From positions 186,001-250,000 of the forward strand of contig JAPEUQ010000005.1 in assembly GCA_027946365.1 (NCBI GenBank): a stretch of DNA of 64,000 nucleotides, written 5' to 3'. Positions 23,503 to 35,662 of the stretch are shown here, one piece after another. The stretch's first letter is position 1. Each line of letters opens with the position of its first letter. The position numbers and the translations under genes were made by a program. The stretch comes from Kalmusia sp. IMI 367209. Taxonomy: Eukaryota; Ascomycota; Dothideomycetes; Pleosporales; Didymosphaeriaceae. The notes under the pieces are model-generated. The model was not told where the DNA came from. It searched no databases and saw only the letters and a program-made list of their open reading frames with translations.

Positions 23503-25405
23503 TCAATTTCCCCCAAAATCCCCATACCCCACCCACACCACGCCCTGCGCCATCTTCCACGCTCTCTTTCCCGCCCCCGGCCCCTCCAGCGGCAGGTCCA
23601 TCGGCCCCGGAATACTCGTCTTCACGCCCGGCCAGCGATCCCGCGTAACAGCCTTCATATTGCAAAGACTCCTGAGGCCCTCGGCGCCCGCGAAACGGCC
23701 GTATCCGGAGCCCTTGACGCCGCCGAAGGGCAGCTGCACCATGTACGTGACGGCGAAGTCGTTGACGGCCACCATGCCCGCGTGGACGGAGTGTACGACG
23801 CGCTCGAGGTCGCGGGTAGAGGAGCCGTAGACGGAAGCGCCGAGGGCGTAGGGGGTCGAATTTGCGATGTCGATGGCGTTTTGTACTGAGGTTGCGCGCA
23901 TGAGGGTGAACACGGGGGCGAAGAGTTCGGTTTGAGCGATCTTCATGGTGGGCGTCACGTCGACTAGGAGCGTTGGAGCAAAGTAGGTGCCCTTGGGGAA
24001 GTCTGGGTGGATATAGCGTTTGCCACCGCAAATGAGGCGGGCGCCTTGAGAGACGGCGTCTGCGATGAGGGTTTCCAGGGTGGCGAAGTTGGCAGAGGAG
24101 ATGCAGGCGCCGATGTCGATGGGGGCGTCGTCGGGCGAGGCATTGAGAATGGAGCCTGGGCGGAGGGTTTTGATACGCGGGGTGAGGTGTTCAATTAGGC
24201 GGTTATAGATGTTTGGGAGTGCGATGACGCGCTCGATGCCGATGCAGTTCTGGCCCGCGGATTGGAAGACACCACGCATTAGGATGCTGGAGACGCGTTT
24301 GAAGTCGCTGTTGGAGAGGTCGTCGAGGACAATCGCGGGATCTTTTCCACCTAGCTCAACACAGACGGGTGTTAGGGCTTTGGAGGCAGATGCGCAGACA
24401 TGGTGGGCGACCGGACGAGAGCCGATGAATGTGATGTGTGCGATGCTCGGGTGGGAAGTGAGGTAGTCTGCGGCATTGGGCCAGCAGACGACGGATTGAA
24501 CGATGTCGGGATTGTGGCCGCAAGCAACCAGAGCTGCAGCAGCTATTGATGCGAAATAGCTGCTGGACCAAGCCGTGTTCTCAGAGCCCTTCACGACAAT
24601 AGCGTTGCCCGCGAATATAGACGCAATAACCGGAGAGATCAAGTTATGAAACTGCTTCTCGTGAGAATTCGCAACGCGCAACTGAGACGCATACTGCTTA
24701 CAGGGTAACTAGAGTTTGTCAAAACCGCGTAACACAAATGGGCAATGGCGTACTTACTTCCAGCTCACACAAGCCGCCACAACCCCCAGCGGCTGCCACA
24801 TTACCTCGTGCCACTTATACGCCATCAACAAATTCCCTGGCCTCCTTTCGCTCCTCAAACTATTCTCGCCGTGCTTGATCACCCATCTAAGCTTCTCCAC
24901 GGTGACCAAGATCTCGCCCAAGCTCGCATCCACCATGGTCTTCCCGGAATCCAAACACGCCACCCGCGCAATGGTCTCCTGGTTCTCGAGCACAAACTTG
25001 AGCATCGTCTTGAGCACTTTTCGGCGCTGTGAAAAAGTTGTCTGCGCCCATTGTACTTGCGCTTCGGCAGCTTTGGCGATTGCGCGGTCGATGGAGGCGG
25101 GCGTGGAGGGGTTGATGCGGCCGAGCGACTCGCCGGTTGCGGGGGCAAAGCATTGGATCAGGGAGGAGCCAGAGACCTGCAAGGCGTCAATTACATCCTT
25201 ATCATCATCGTCACCAGCTTCTCACCTTCATAGAGAGCTCTGGCAGCACCTCGCCCTTCCACCCTGGCTTGATCTGCTCTGGCGGCGTGACATGGTAAGG
25301 CACTGCAGCCTCAGGGTCGCTTCGAAGTAGGGAATAGAAGAGATACAAGGTGGCGACACCAATTACGTAGAGCAGCAGCGGGTTGTAGTCCTCGAGACGC
25401 TCCAT
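23503..25405 (-). CDS. Membrane-anchored aldehyde dehydrogenase (Msc7-like)
   Basis: Minus-strand exons are 25405-25226, 25176-24758, 24708-24702 and 24651-23503, giving 584 aa. Residues 10-27 form one membrane span (LLLYVIGVATLYLFYSLL), as in the yeast Msc7 type of ALDH associated with the ER. The catalytic domain shows CFAPATGESLG, VELGGKDPAIVLDD (general-base Glu), the nucleophile Cys in SAGQNCIGIERV, and the C-terminal PFGGVKGSGYGRFAG. The third exon is only 7 nt (TTACCCT). With it the protein reads ACVSWNYPFHNLISP, exactly the family sequence; without it frame and conserved residues are lost. The gene is convergent with the glutamine-synthetase-like gene, 212 bp apart. It oxidises an aldehyde to the acid with NAD(P); the substrate is unknown. 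Confidence 0.93.
24702..24708 (-). other. 7-nt micro-exon of the aldehyde dehydrogenase
   Basis: Flanked by a 49-nt intron (GTAAGT ... CTCTAG) and a 50-nt intron (GTAAGC ... AAGCAG). It supplies the last base of Asn and the codons for Tyr and Pro in the conserved WNYPFHN motif. Confidence 0.8.
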
Positions 25406-26810
25406 GGTGGGCGCGAAGGGAAATGCTGGGTTGTTTGGACCCTGGATTTTTTTTGGATGTAGGAGCGCGACACGAGATCATGAGATGTGTTCTGGCCAAT
25501 CAGAGCACGGTGCCTGGCGGAGAGCTGCTCCGCCGTGCGTTTTGTCCCCGATGAACATATCTCTCGGAGACGACGTATTTTATTCTGCATCTTGTAGGCC
25601 TTGCTGGTGCTCCCCGCGCCGATATGGAGTTATTCATTTTCTGCTGATTTGCCTAATTTCACGAGTGCAGGTTTCACTGTCGTTAAACATATGCTGGTGC
25701 TAAACTACGTAAAGGCGATACCTAGATAGATATGCATACTCAATACAGGCAGACAAAAATAGCAGATTTTCCTCCTGCTAGTCTACTATATTAAACATAT
25801 AGCGAGCGATCCGAGCAAAGGCTACGAAAGACGGTAGCGCATCGAAGTGAACACGAGCTACACGGTAGAAAAGAGCTGGAAGGATCTGGACATTGATCAA
25901 GACTCGCTCGTGAAGGGATACAACAGCGTGGTCGTCAATAGAAAATGGCTTGGATCCCATCTCTCAATAAAGAAGAGAAGATGTAACCAGATGGAATTCC
26001 CACCCAGCTCGGCGTGAAGCTATGCAGGTATCGAACTTGTAGAGAATACTGCAGGGAAATTCTGGCCTACTACGGCCACAGGAGCGGAGACAGAGGTGTG
26101 TTATAGAGGCCTGGGGTCAATCGCAGCACAGTGCGCCTCTTGCACTGTTGCCCCAGCCCTATTGACGAGTAGTAAGCATAAAGCATAGCCTCAACCTCAA
26201 GAAGCGGTCGAAGGACCCTTACTCATGCCTTGATGGGAGGTAGCCGGTGAATCCGCTTCCTAGGGTCTTCGTTGGACACGTGGGGTCCTCAGTACGTGGA
26301 GCCCAACGAAGTAAGCCTCATAGAAGCCTTATAGATGTCAGCGCTAGGGCTATGAGCTGCCGCGGAAACACGTGAGGGTCGGGCAGCACATCAGGCGTGT
26401 TCGCCGATGAAAACAAACCGCCGGCGACCAAGGTTGCCCTCGGACGCGTTTCACCAACTTGGAATGCAAAGCCGTGCAGCAATGCGGGCTTCGCGAGATT
26501 CGCCACTCGAGGGGGCGCCGCGGGCCGGGCCAAAGCCTTGACTCGGGGCAAGTGGGCGCCGGCAAGCCACCGTGACACACGGCTGCTCAACAACTTTGCT
26601 TATTTCGCCAGCGCCGTGACCTCATGCGACCGCAATGGGTGTGACAAACAGCGTTGCTGGGCGTGCGGCTACCCGCCAAACTCTAAACTGAAACCGACCA
26701 ATGTGTCCCAGTCCACAGCCCCGTCATCCGCGGTCCATCCCGCTGACTGCGGGTGAGAAACGCCTTTCGATCGGGATCCCTTCACACGAGGTTTATTCTT
26801 GTTTTGTCTA

Positions 26811-26828
26811 TTTTTTTTTTTTTTTTTT
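26811..26828 (+). repeat. Poly-T tract, 18 nt
   Basis: An uninterrupted run of 18 T in otherwise mixed sequence, in the gene-free region. Confidence 0.9.
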
Positions 26829-27195
26829 GGTTTATGATGGCCACCTGCTGCGTGTGAAGTGCGATGGAGATGGTCCAGCGATCGTTCTTGTAGTGGCGTG
26901 TGGTACGGCAGCGCAGATCGTGTTCCGACAGCTGGTGGTAGTTCCACGACGGCAACCTCGTGAGATGCCCAAGACGCACGGCACCCACTTGGAGCAGCGT
27001 GCGTGCTGCCGGACTGATAAGAAGGCTCCCGCGGTGCGTCAAATGATGGGCTGGTACATCTGGCATCATCCCAGGCTTTCAAGGACGATCAGACAGAGCA
27101 GTACGTAGCCAGGCTGTCCTCCCTACACACCGGTAGCAGGCAGCCGTCAAAAAAGGCCATGATGTGACGGGGTGCGGGCAAGCTGTCAGCAACAG

Positions 27196-27224
27196 GCCAG
27201 CCAGACCAGCCAGACCAGCCAGCC
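27196..27224 (+). repeat. Short tandem repeat CAGACCAGC
   Basis: About three copies of a 9-nt unit (CCAGACCAG phase) in the gene-free region. Confidence 0.7.
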
Positions 27225-27630
27225 CACGCGGGGTCCGATCAGCGCCCGGCATGCATGCAGACGCTCCCCGATACGTCGCAAAAGCGATCCGGGACGTGTT
27301 CCCATTTACGGGGGCGCGTAGACGAAACGTAGATTGCGGTTTATGAAAGTCGACAGGCAGCTGTCCCGAAGCAGGTCAGAGAGGGTGTCCAGTCGTAGAT
27401 TAGCGCTGCGGGCAGGTGAGCGAGCTGCAGGCGGTTGTGTAACGTGTTGATAAATGGGACTGTCGCAGGGGGTCGGCGGCTTTAAGCAGAGGCCCCTGGG
27501 ACATCGTTTCCGCTACCAGCCCTCTGGGCGAACATTGTTGGCTAAATATGAGATGTGCGTCAAGTGAGACAGCAGGCGGATGATGAGAGGATTCCAGCGG
27601 TAAGCATGCAGCGTGATAAGACAACGGACA

Positions 27631-27660
27631 GGTGGGCAGGTGGGCAGGTTGGCAGGTTGG
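27631..27660 (+). repeat. Short tandem repeat GGTGGGCA/GGTTGGCA
   Basis: About four imperfect 8-nt G-rich units in a row. Confidence 0.7.
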
Positions 27661-28696
27661 CGAGCAGCCGTCTTCACGCGAATACGAGGGTGAGGTTGGT
27701 TGGGCGTACAGAGCAAAGCTTCCGAAGTCAGCAGTGCACGGCAGGCGCTCTGGGCGGGCGGCCAAGTGCGTGAGGAGCTTATTATCTTATTTTTGGGGCG
27801 CGCGTCGAGGCGATGAGATGAGAGTCTTGTTGATCCTCTCCGGACGACTGCTGCCAGGAATTGCCTGATGCAGACGTGCGCATCCGGAAGTGAAGTCGTG
27901 CCAAGGCGAGGCTGTCCGTCCTTTCCTCTTTGCTTTGCCCCAGATCCAGCCGCCATGTGGGTAGCGCAAGGCTTGTATTGAGAGCAGGGCCCACCGCGAC
28001 AGCTTCATCTGCATGCAGCGTCCCCAAAGCACGGCGACAAGCTTTCGACATCCAGGGCATCCATCATGCGCTGGAGGCCGTCGCCCGTCGGGGCTATCAT
28101 TTCACGAGTGCCTCTCCACGGAACGATGCATGGACGTTGGCCTTTCCACGATGTGCCCTGGGGGGTAGGTACCACGCGCGCATAAAAGAGAACCCATTGA
28201 CGCGCGCACCCTCACAAAATGATTGCGCCACCTAACGCCACCTAGCGCCATGCACGGGGGAAATCATGTCTGTCTGTCGAACATCAACGTAATTCTCATC
28301 AGTCGAGGAGGAGGGGGGGAGTCAAGGGCATTGTCATCCGCTGGTGGCTGTGCTCACGAGGACTGGTTCCTTTTGTTGATGGCTCGCTTGGCAGGCCTTT
28401 TCGGTTCCATTCGTTTATGACGCGCAGGCCGCCCCTGGATCCACTCTGGCTTTCTCCGGGCGGTCGTTCAGCCATCCAGACACAGCGTTTCACGTGGCGG
28501 CGGCGGCCTCGCAGGAAATCCCTTACGGCGTCGAGAGGATGGCGCGACGGTTCCTGGGGCAAAAGGCTTCGGCGACGGCTGGCCATGGGCTGTCTATGGC
28601 TGCGAGGTGGCAGCGTGGACACGCCCGTCCTGTCCTGAGGGAGGGGGGAGGGGGTGAAGCAACGCGCCTCGGTGACGGCCGCATGGCGGGCATCCA

Positions 28697-28757
28697 ACAC
28701 ACACACACACACACACACGCACACACGCACACACGCACACACGCACATACACGTACA
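28697..28757 (+). repeat. CA dinucleotide microsatellite with CG variants
   Basis: A CA run of about 20 nt that becomes CACACG repeats. It is a likely polymorphic marker. Confidence 0.9.
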
Positions 28758-31099
28758 TGGGCAGAGGCAGCGGTCGAGCTGGCTGGCCTAGACGGTCTGA
28801 CCCGAGGGGACTTCCAGGGGCCAGGTACTGCCGCCCCCAGGCCGGGTGTGTGTCCTAAAAAGGCCCCGGCTGCATGCTAACGCGCACAAATCACCGGCTC
28901 TTGTCAGACTGAGCCAGCGCAGGGTTGTCACACTCTGCCGAGGCGGGAGGCGGAGAAACCAGTGCGTCACAGCACGGACGCTAGCGCTCTAAGAACAGAC
29001 CGGAAGCTTGAGAGTGGGGATGCCACACAAGCGCCTTGGCGTCGCGGGCAGATCTGGCCCACCCTGGCTTGTCGTCGGCCAGCCGCCCCTCGTGCTGTGC
29101 TGCAGCCCGCCCCCGAAACACCACCCACAGCGCCCCCATCGCCCACCAGCCAGCCGCCGCCCACACTCGCACACTCGCATACTCGCACATCCGCCGCGCT
29201 GTGCAGCCGCGTCTGGCGGCCCGGCCTGGGACCCAACGCGACACATGTTTGCACCCTTGCCGCCCTCTGTACAAGACGGGCCGCCGTGCGCCATGCTCCC
29301 CATCGCCATAGAGAAATAGAAGTAAAAAAAAAAAACAAAAACAAAAAAACCAAAAAGGAGAGCCGCTCGCAGCTCGCCAGTGGCGCCTATCTGGGGCCCT
29401 GGTGGGCGGGAAGCTGAGCGATCCGCGACTTGCCTGAGGCCGCCCGTGCCTTGCGCAGTCTGAGTGGTCGTCGTGTCGCGCAGGTCATAAATGAAGCCCC
29501 GCAGAGATCACCACCGAGGCTGGCTGGAGCCCGTTCTGTCTCGAGCAAAGCGGCCTGTCCTCGATGCACGGCGGGCGACGCTCCTCATGTGCGTCCGCGA
29601 ACGGCAGCCATGCCACCAACCCGGCCACAGGCTCCGGAGAGGCGCTGGAAGCAAGTGCTTTGTCACTAGCCGCAACGGCGTCATGTGGGCGAGGCGGAGG
29701 CAGAACCCCGATCGGCGAAATTCAGCGCTAGCGGTGCCGGAACGCGGTAATCGTAGGGTTTCTGGACGAGCCGGAGCGAAATAAGATTGAGAGTTCCTGT
29801 TCGCGTTCCTGTTTGATGAGTTGCTGGCTCGAAAGGGGACCGCTTGTTCGACCGGGGGGCAGGAGTTCGGCCGCGCCTGCGCCTGTCCCACAGCTGCCGG
29901 ACGTCATGGATGCCGCGTTTCAAACGGACATGGCACCTCACCAAAGACGACAACGGCCGTGGAAGCACACCGTGATGGATTGAACGCGCCGTTGGTGGCT
30001 TGTGGGACCGCTCCGCCTGCGTGATGGAGAGAATGCTTGGGTAACACGCGCTGCAAGACAGCGAGCAGGTGCGCTGTCGGCGTGTCTGGGTCATGGAAAT
30101 GAGTGCGTCTTTGCGTCCCTCCAGCAGTGTCCTTACATAGAAACGCCCCACGTTCCTGGCATGGAGGAACGGGCGACCTTCCACGGTAGTGACAACCAGA
30201 CTGCACGCCCGTGTATGTTTGGCGGAATGGATTGCACGTTCCATCGCCTCCTGACCGCTCCGCTGAAGGACACCAGCAGGCTGGCGACCGGCGGGGGGAG
30301 AAAGGGAAGCGCGGACTCCTTATATGCCTGCAGGCGCGCTGATTGCCTCCTCGATGCTGCGGTGCGCCGAATAGCCGTCCTTCAGAGCAACGACAGGGCG
30401 CCAGTGCAACCATATGCTTGCGGCAGGTGGCAGGCAAGGAGTGTGCGCACAGTCGTGTGGGATTGTGGAGGTCGGCTAAGGCGGGCTTTGATGCGCCAGT
30501 GTGGGTCGGTGGCTTGCGCCAGGATCCCTGCCATCCCTGCAATTATGCCACGCCCTGTCGACACGCCATTCCTGAATCGATCTTACCAAAAGTCCATCTT
30601 GGCGAAGGCGTGGGTTAGGGTTCGCAGACGTTGGACGGCGGTTCTTGCGCGCTCTCTCGCCCTGCTCTCCCTCTTCCTCCCATCTCTCGCCCGCTGTGTC
30701 TGGCCCTCACCCACAGCGTGCACCCATCCCACTCCTCTTACGTTGCCGTCTCTGACGCGCCTCCGGTCATCGCGACCACTCTCTGCCCCCCTGCCATCAC
30801 TTCGTCCATCCGACCCGTGTGGTGTCGTTCCCGCCGCCGAGAGCTTCGGCCAGCCTTCTGCTCGTTTACCCCGTAAGTTCGGCTGGCGGGTCGCGAAGAG
30901 CGACAACCACGGCTCAGCGTGGGCATCTCCACTGACATTCACAGACACACCATTTCAACTCATCGTCAATCGGCGTACCTAATAAGCGGGTTTTTGTCCC
31001 GTCGCCGGACGTCTGCCACTCCAAGCTGTTGCATCATCAGCGCTCGCCTGCGGCTTCGTGTCAAGAGACGCACGTGTTGCAAGCAAGCCAGCGCCAGAC

Positions 31100-33985
31100 A
31101 TGGCGAGCCACCAGCAGCCTTCGCCCACCACGGGCATGCCGCCGCATCACGGCGGCCCGCATCTCGGGCATCCGCAGCCAAACGGCCATCCTCAACACAT
31201 GAACCAGCCAAAGACGCCGTCGCAATACCTTGCGCAGCTCACCGAGTCTGTCTGGACCCAGATAGGTACGGCGCACTACCCTGCGACAGCTCTCACGAGC
31301 ATTGCTAATTCGTCCTAGGTTCGCTGTCGGAGCAAATGGCTGACCTCGATGGAGCGATGCAATGCTACGAACAGGCGCTGAAGCACAATCAATGGTCGAT
31401 ACCCGCTATGCAAGGAATTGCCTGTATTCTGCGAACGCGCGACCAGTTTCCTCACGCTGTGGAATACTTGCGCACCATCTTGAAGGTTGACCCCACAAAC
31501 GGCGACGTCTGGGGCAGTCTTGGTATGTCGCCGAGGATCGAACTTCGTCTTTGCTCGCTAAAACATGCTAGGTCATTGTTATTTGATGATGGATGACCTT
31601 CAGCAGGCTTATTCAGCCTATCAGCAAGCACTGTATCATCTGTCAGACCCCAAAGTAAGTTTACGCTACGTTTTAAACAATTGCTTTCGCTGACAACAAT
31701 TTAGGAGCCAAAGCTCTGGTACGGCATTGGTATCCTGTATGACCGATATGGCTCATTGGAGCACGCGGAGGAAGCCTTCTCCCAGGTCATGCGCATGGAA
31801 CCAAACTTCGAAAAGGCAAATGAGATTTACTTCCGCCTGGGCATAATATACAAGCAACAACAAAAGTTCAATCAGAGTCTGGATGTAAGTCTTTTGATTG
31901 ACTACTCCACACCGCATTCTAACCAAGTGTAGTGTTTCAAATACATAGTCACCAACCCGCCGCGTCCTTTGACTGAGGAGGACATCTGGTTCCAAATCGG
32001 CCATGTCTACGAACAGCAGAAAGAGTTTGATTCTGCAAAAGCCGCATATAGGCGAGTTCTAGAGCGTGACCCGAATCACGCCAAAGTCCTGCAGCAACTT
32101 GGCTGGTTGCACCACCAGCAAAGCAGTAACTACGCTAGTCAAGAACAAGCTATCGAGTACCTCGAGAAATCAGTGGCATCAGGTAAGTGCCGTGTACCCT
32201 TACTCAAACTTGGTGCATATCCTAACCTCGGTAATCAGACCAAACGGATGCGCAAAGCTGGTATCTGCTTGGTCGATGCTACATGTCACAGCAGAAGTAT
32301 CCGAAAGCATATGAAGCCTATCAGCAAGCAGTGTACCGGGATGGTAGGAACCCGACATTCTGGTGCTCTATCGGTGTGCTTTACTATCAAATAAATCAAT
32401 ACCGTGACGCGCTGGATGCGTATTCTCGCGCTATCCGTCTAAATCCCAACATCAGTGAGGTTTGGTACGACCTTGGCACACTGGTACGTTCTCCGCGTTT
32501 CCCCACTTTCTTGCTCCACATGTTAACATGGAACAGTACGAATCTTGCAACAACCAAACGGCCGATGCGTTGGATGCCTACCAACGTGCAGCCGACCTTG
32601 ATCCAACCAATGTGCACATAAAGGCGCGTCTTCAGCTACTCCAAAATGGGCAGACAACAGCTGGGCAGCCCAACCAAGGCAGCGCTCCGGTGCCCCAAGA
32701 CGTTCATCCTCAGGCTTACCAGCCTGCGTCTATCCATGGACCCGCTGCTCCTCAGTGGGGTGCGCAACCTCAGCAGCCTCCACAGGGGCCTGCCCCACCT
32801 GCACTGGGTACCTCGGAGTGGAATCGTCCTCTGGCACAAATTCGCGATCCAGGACTTCCTCCCCAGCAGCTAAACCCTTACGACCAGCGCGAGGGCATTC
32901 GTCCCCCCGCGCAACATGGCGCTCAACGACCTCCGAGCCCAATGAAGGAGCCAATGCGACCGTACCAAGAGCCTTCTCGTCCTCCTACTAACGGTCCTGG
33001 TCCCTCTGGCCCTACTGGTCCTCCAGGACCTCCCCCACCTGGTGCCATCCGACGCGGGCTTTCACCGTCTCCCAAGACGCATCATGTTGCCCCCAGCCCC
33101 TATCATCCTCCCCGCCGCAGTTGACACCTCAGGCATCACAGGCGCAACCCCACCTGCCGCCGCATCAGCAACAGCAGCAGCAAGCGCCACCGCCGAATCG
33201 TATCTCCAACCCCAACTACGGCCCTCACGCCAGTAATGGGCCTCCACCTCCTCCCCACCCCAACAGGATTGAATGGCCCACCCAGCCAAGGCCCGAACCA
33301 GGGTTCCATTCCCCCATATGGTCGTATGGGTAGCCCGCCACTGGAAGTTCGACCGATCGTCGAGAACAGAGCCGGCTCACCCCGCAATGGATACCAAGGA
33401 CCTTACCACCACCCTGACCCATCCTCTGCGGGCGGTATTGCCAGCGGCGCCCCACCACCTGCCTCAGCTCTCGCAGCTGCTGAGGCAGCCGCACGCGAGA
33501 GGGAAGACCGTCCTCCCACTGCACCTCCCAAGCGCCATCGTGAGTGGGAGGACAGCGATCACCAGCACTCTAAACAGCCCACGAACGATGAGAAGCGTCA
33601 GAAATTGGAGGAGCCTCATAGCCGTCGCCCTTCGCCACCGCCTCATCGCATGTCATCGCCGCAAGTTCCGCGTCACAGTCCGCAAGATGGGCCCGACCCT
33701 CGTCGCTTCAATGATGGCTACCATCCGTCGGAGGCAGCCCACCATCCTCCTTCGCTGCCACCGATGAACGCCGCGCAATCATTGCCACGTATGTCTGAGA
33801 CTCCGAAGCAGGAGCGAACTGAGCACCATGAGCCGGCCGCGCGCCACATGGAGGTAGATGAGAATTACGATGACGAAGGCGAAGATTCCAAACCTAGCGT
33901 GGCTAAATCAGAGCGTAGCAGTCCTCGCAACACTTCTGTGAACGGCGCATCTCATGCACCAACACCTGTCGAGACAAAGTCTTAG
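31100..33985 (+). CDS. ssn6: Ssn6/Cyc8-like TPR transcriptional corepressor
   Basis: Exons are 31100-31265, 31319-31522, 31572-31654, 31705-31884, 31933-32182, 32239-32483 and 32537-33985, about 858 aa. A His/Pro/Gln-rich N-terminus precedes tandem tetratricopeptide repeats (residues about 40-400), for example WTQIGSLSEQMADLDGAM, VWGSLGHCYLMMDDLQQAY, LWYGIGILYDRYGSLEHAEE and SWYLLGRCYMSQQKY. The tail is Pro/Gln-rich with AAAEAAAREREDRP and an acidic MEVDENYDDEGED. It acts in the nucleus with Tup1-type WD proteins to repress many genes. The tail changes frame twice: a base is missing near the C run at 33110-33113, and an extra base lies between about 33245 and 33269. Both the inner segment (LTPQASQAQPHLPPHQQQQQ...) and the flanks look like Ssn6, so the two shifts cancel. 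They look like sequence errors or compensating mutations. Confidence 0.93.
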
Positions 33986-34854
33986 AAGGGATTCGTAATT
34001 TTTAGCTGCCTTGCAGTACTACACATAGCCCAGACTGTTACTTGCCTTCTACAAGCGTATTTCTCTTTCCTTGTGTTCATATCCTCATGGTTTGGGTTTT
34101 AGTTCTATTCATCCGCTTTACGATGTTTGACTCATATAAGGACGAGGCATTTGTCATACCTTCGGTGGAATTGGTCTTTTACGTGTGTGGCATGTATTAT
34201 TGGAAGAGATTGGTCTCCGGTCACGGCGTGGTTAGGTTAAAAGATATCCAGCATATTTGGTATCTTGGGGCGGTTTTTTTTTTCAAGGCGGTTATGGCTT
34301 CACTCTTCTATGACAGCCAAGAAGGCTAGTCTCGGCGGTCTTATTCTTCTCGTTCGTACAGACCCACGACAGAATGCAATGAAAATTTATTTTGGCTATA
34401 AGAACCCAGCATTTTTGCCTTGCGCGCTCCCAACACGCGAAGAAGAGACGACCACGATCTCCAAACCCTTCTATCCAGCGGTGGTGGCGTGTCGCTGCAG
34501 TCTTTCGGCCCGCCATATTTAGTCTGCCTGGGGTCGTTGCGCAAGCGTCTCGGGCGCTTGTGCGCGACATCGCAAGCATCGACGTCGCGTCTGGTTTGCA
34601 CGGTTGCGTCATCGGTTTGCTCCACCCAGCCAGCCATGCAGGTGACCAGACTCGCGCACCACGGCCTACACACCACGCAAAGCCTCTCTGCTCAAAACTG
34701 CCTCTCGCAACTACGCACAGGCTTCTTCCACCATCGTGCATTCCACCACCCACCAACGCGTCGAACACGCCTCCTCCCTCCGCCCGCGCCCGCGCTCCGC
34801 ATCGCACGCACGCTTCCGTTTCCGAAGAGTTTCCAGACCTGCAACGCATTCAAG
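33986..34854. other. Intergenic region, no gene seen
   Basis: Holds the 3' flank of the Ssn6-like gene, then the promoter and pyrimidine-rich leader (34680-34850) of the next gene. No other domain-bearing ORF. Confidence 0.55.
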
Positions 34855-35361
34855 ATGTCGGACGCCGACTACGAGGCTTTCCTGAACAAGGCGAATGAGG
34901 ACACCGGCGGCGCAGAGGCCACAGCGCAGACTAAGAAGTACGGCACGAAGAGCGTAAACACGGCTGTGCCGCGGGAGCTGGAGAGCGTCACGGAGACGTA
35001 TACGAGTGAGGCCGATGAGCCGTTTGAGGCTGTGGCGCTGAAATACGAGCACGGCTCGCTGTCCAGCCGTATGTCAACATGGGGTCTAGTCATGTGCGTT
35101 AGAGGGGCTAAGGCTAACGGGTGTTTTCCACAGGGCATTTGAAGGAGCTGTTGGGTCACGACGAGGAGGTCGAGGAGTTGAGCGTCAAGAAGTGGGATCC
35201 GAGAGGGCAGTATGAAAGTGTGGTGGAGACGGTGAAGAAGGTCGTTGGTGGGGATGTGAAGGTGTTTAGGGTGGGGTTGGGGGTGCGAGGAGGAGTATTA
35301 CGTTGTTGGTTTAAAGGATGGGAAGGTGCTCGGGTTGAAGGCGTTGAGTGTGGAGTCGTGA
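34855..35361 (+). CDS. Small conserved fungal protein, unknown function, with frame break
   Basis: Exons are 34855-35068 and 35134-35361, about 146 aa. It starts MSDADYEAFLNKANEDTGG and continues VNTAVPRELESVTETYTSEADEPFEAVALKYEHG. After the intron (GTATGT ... CCACAG) it reads LKELLGHDEEVEELSVKKWDPRG...VKVFRVGLG. One base in the G5 run at 35279-35283 must be skipped to continue EEEYYVVGLKDGKVLGLKALSVES and a stop at 35359-35361, a natural C-terminus. Uncorrected, the frame runs on to 35594 with unlikely sequence. I recognise no named family. The protein is acidic and soluble, with no signal peptide or membrane span. The pattern suggests a small nuclear or cytosolic protein. Confidence 0.75.
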
Positions 35362-35662
35362 AGCGGATAATGAGAAGGGATGGTTTGAAAGGCTGGGCTT
35401 GGGCATTGCTGCTGCGGGCATGTCTCGTTTCCGGGAAGGAAATCCCCTGGTCCGACATATATGGGGCGTATATTATGAATGGGAGGTTATGTCCTGGTTA
35501 CTACTTTTATACACATATTGCCTATTTTCTAATCTATCTTCAGGATAGGAGCTCTATTCCTGAATTCACTGTAACGGGTAAAGTAACGATTTGAATAAAG
35601 TTCCCAGGTTTTTCGCGCGCCCACCGTGCTCTTTCGGGAATTCCGTCTTGAGAACCAAGTAT
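35362..35662. other. Short convergent intergenic region
   Basis: 3' flanks of the small conserved gene (+) and of the minus-strand multi-exon gene. Nothing else is seen. Confidence 0.5.

Larger units (their letters stand above)
25406..31099. other. Long gene-free region upstream of the Ssn6-like gene
   Basis: 5.7 kb with no ORF carrying a domain, although GC-rich parts give many overlapping chance frames. It holds simple repeats (T18 at 26811, CA repeat at 28697, A-rich tract near 29324). Near its right end, at 30650-30760, is a strongly C/T-rich stretch typical of fungal transcription-start regions. Most of it is probably the extended promoter and leader of the corepressor gene. Confidence 0.5.

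Noticed and set aside
27400..30982. Many frames of 70-326 codons on both strands in the GC-rich gap
   Set aside because: High GC lowers stop frequency. Sequences are Arg/Pro/Ala-rich without domains, and frames on both strands are equally long.
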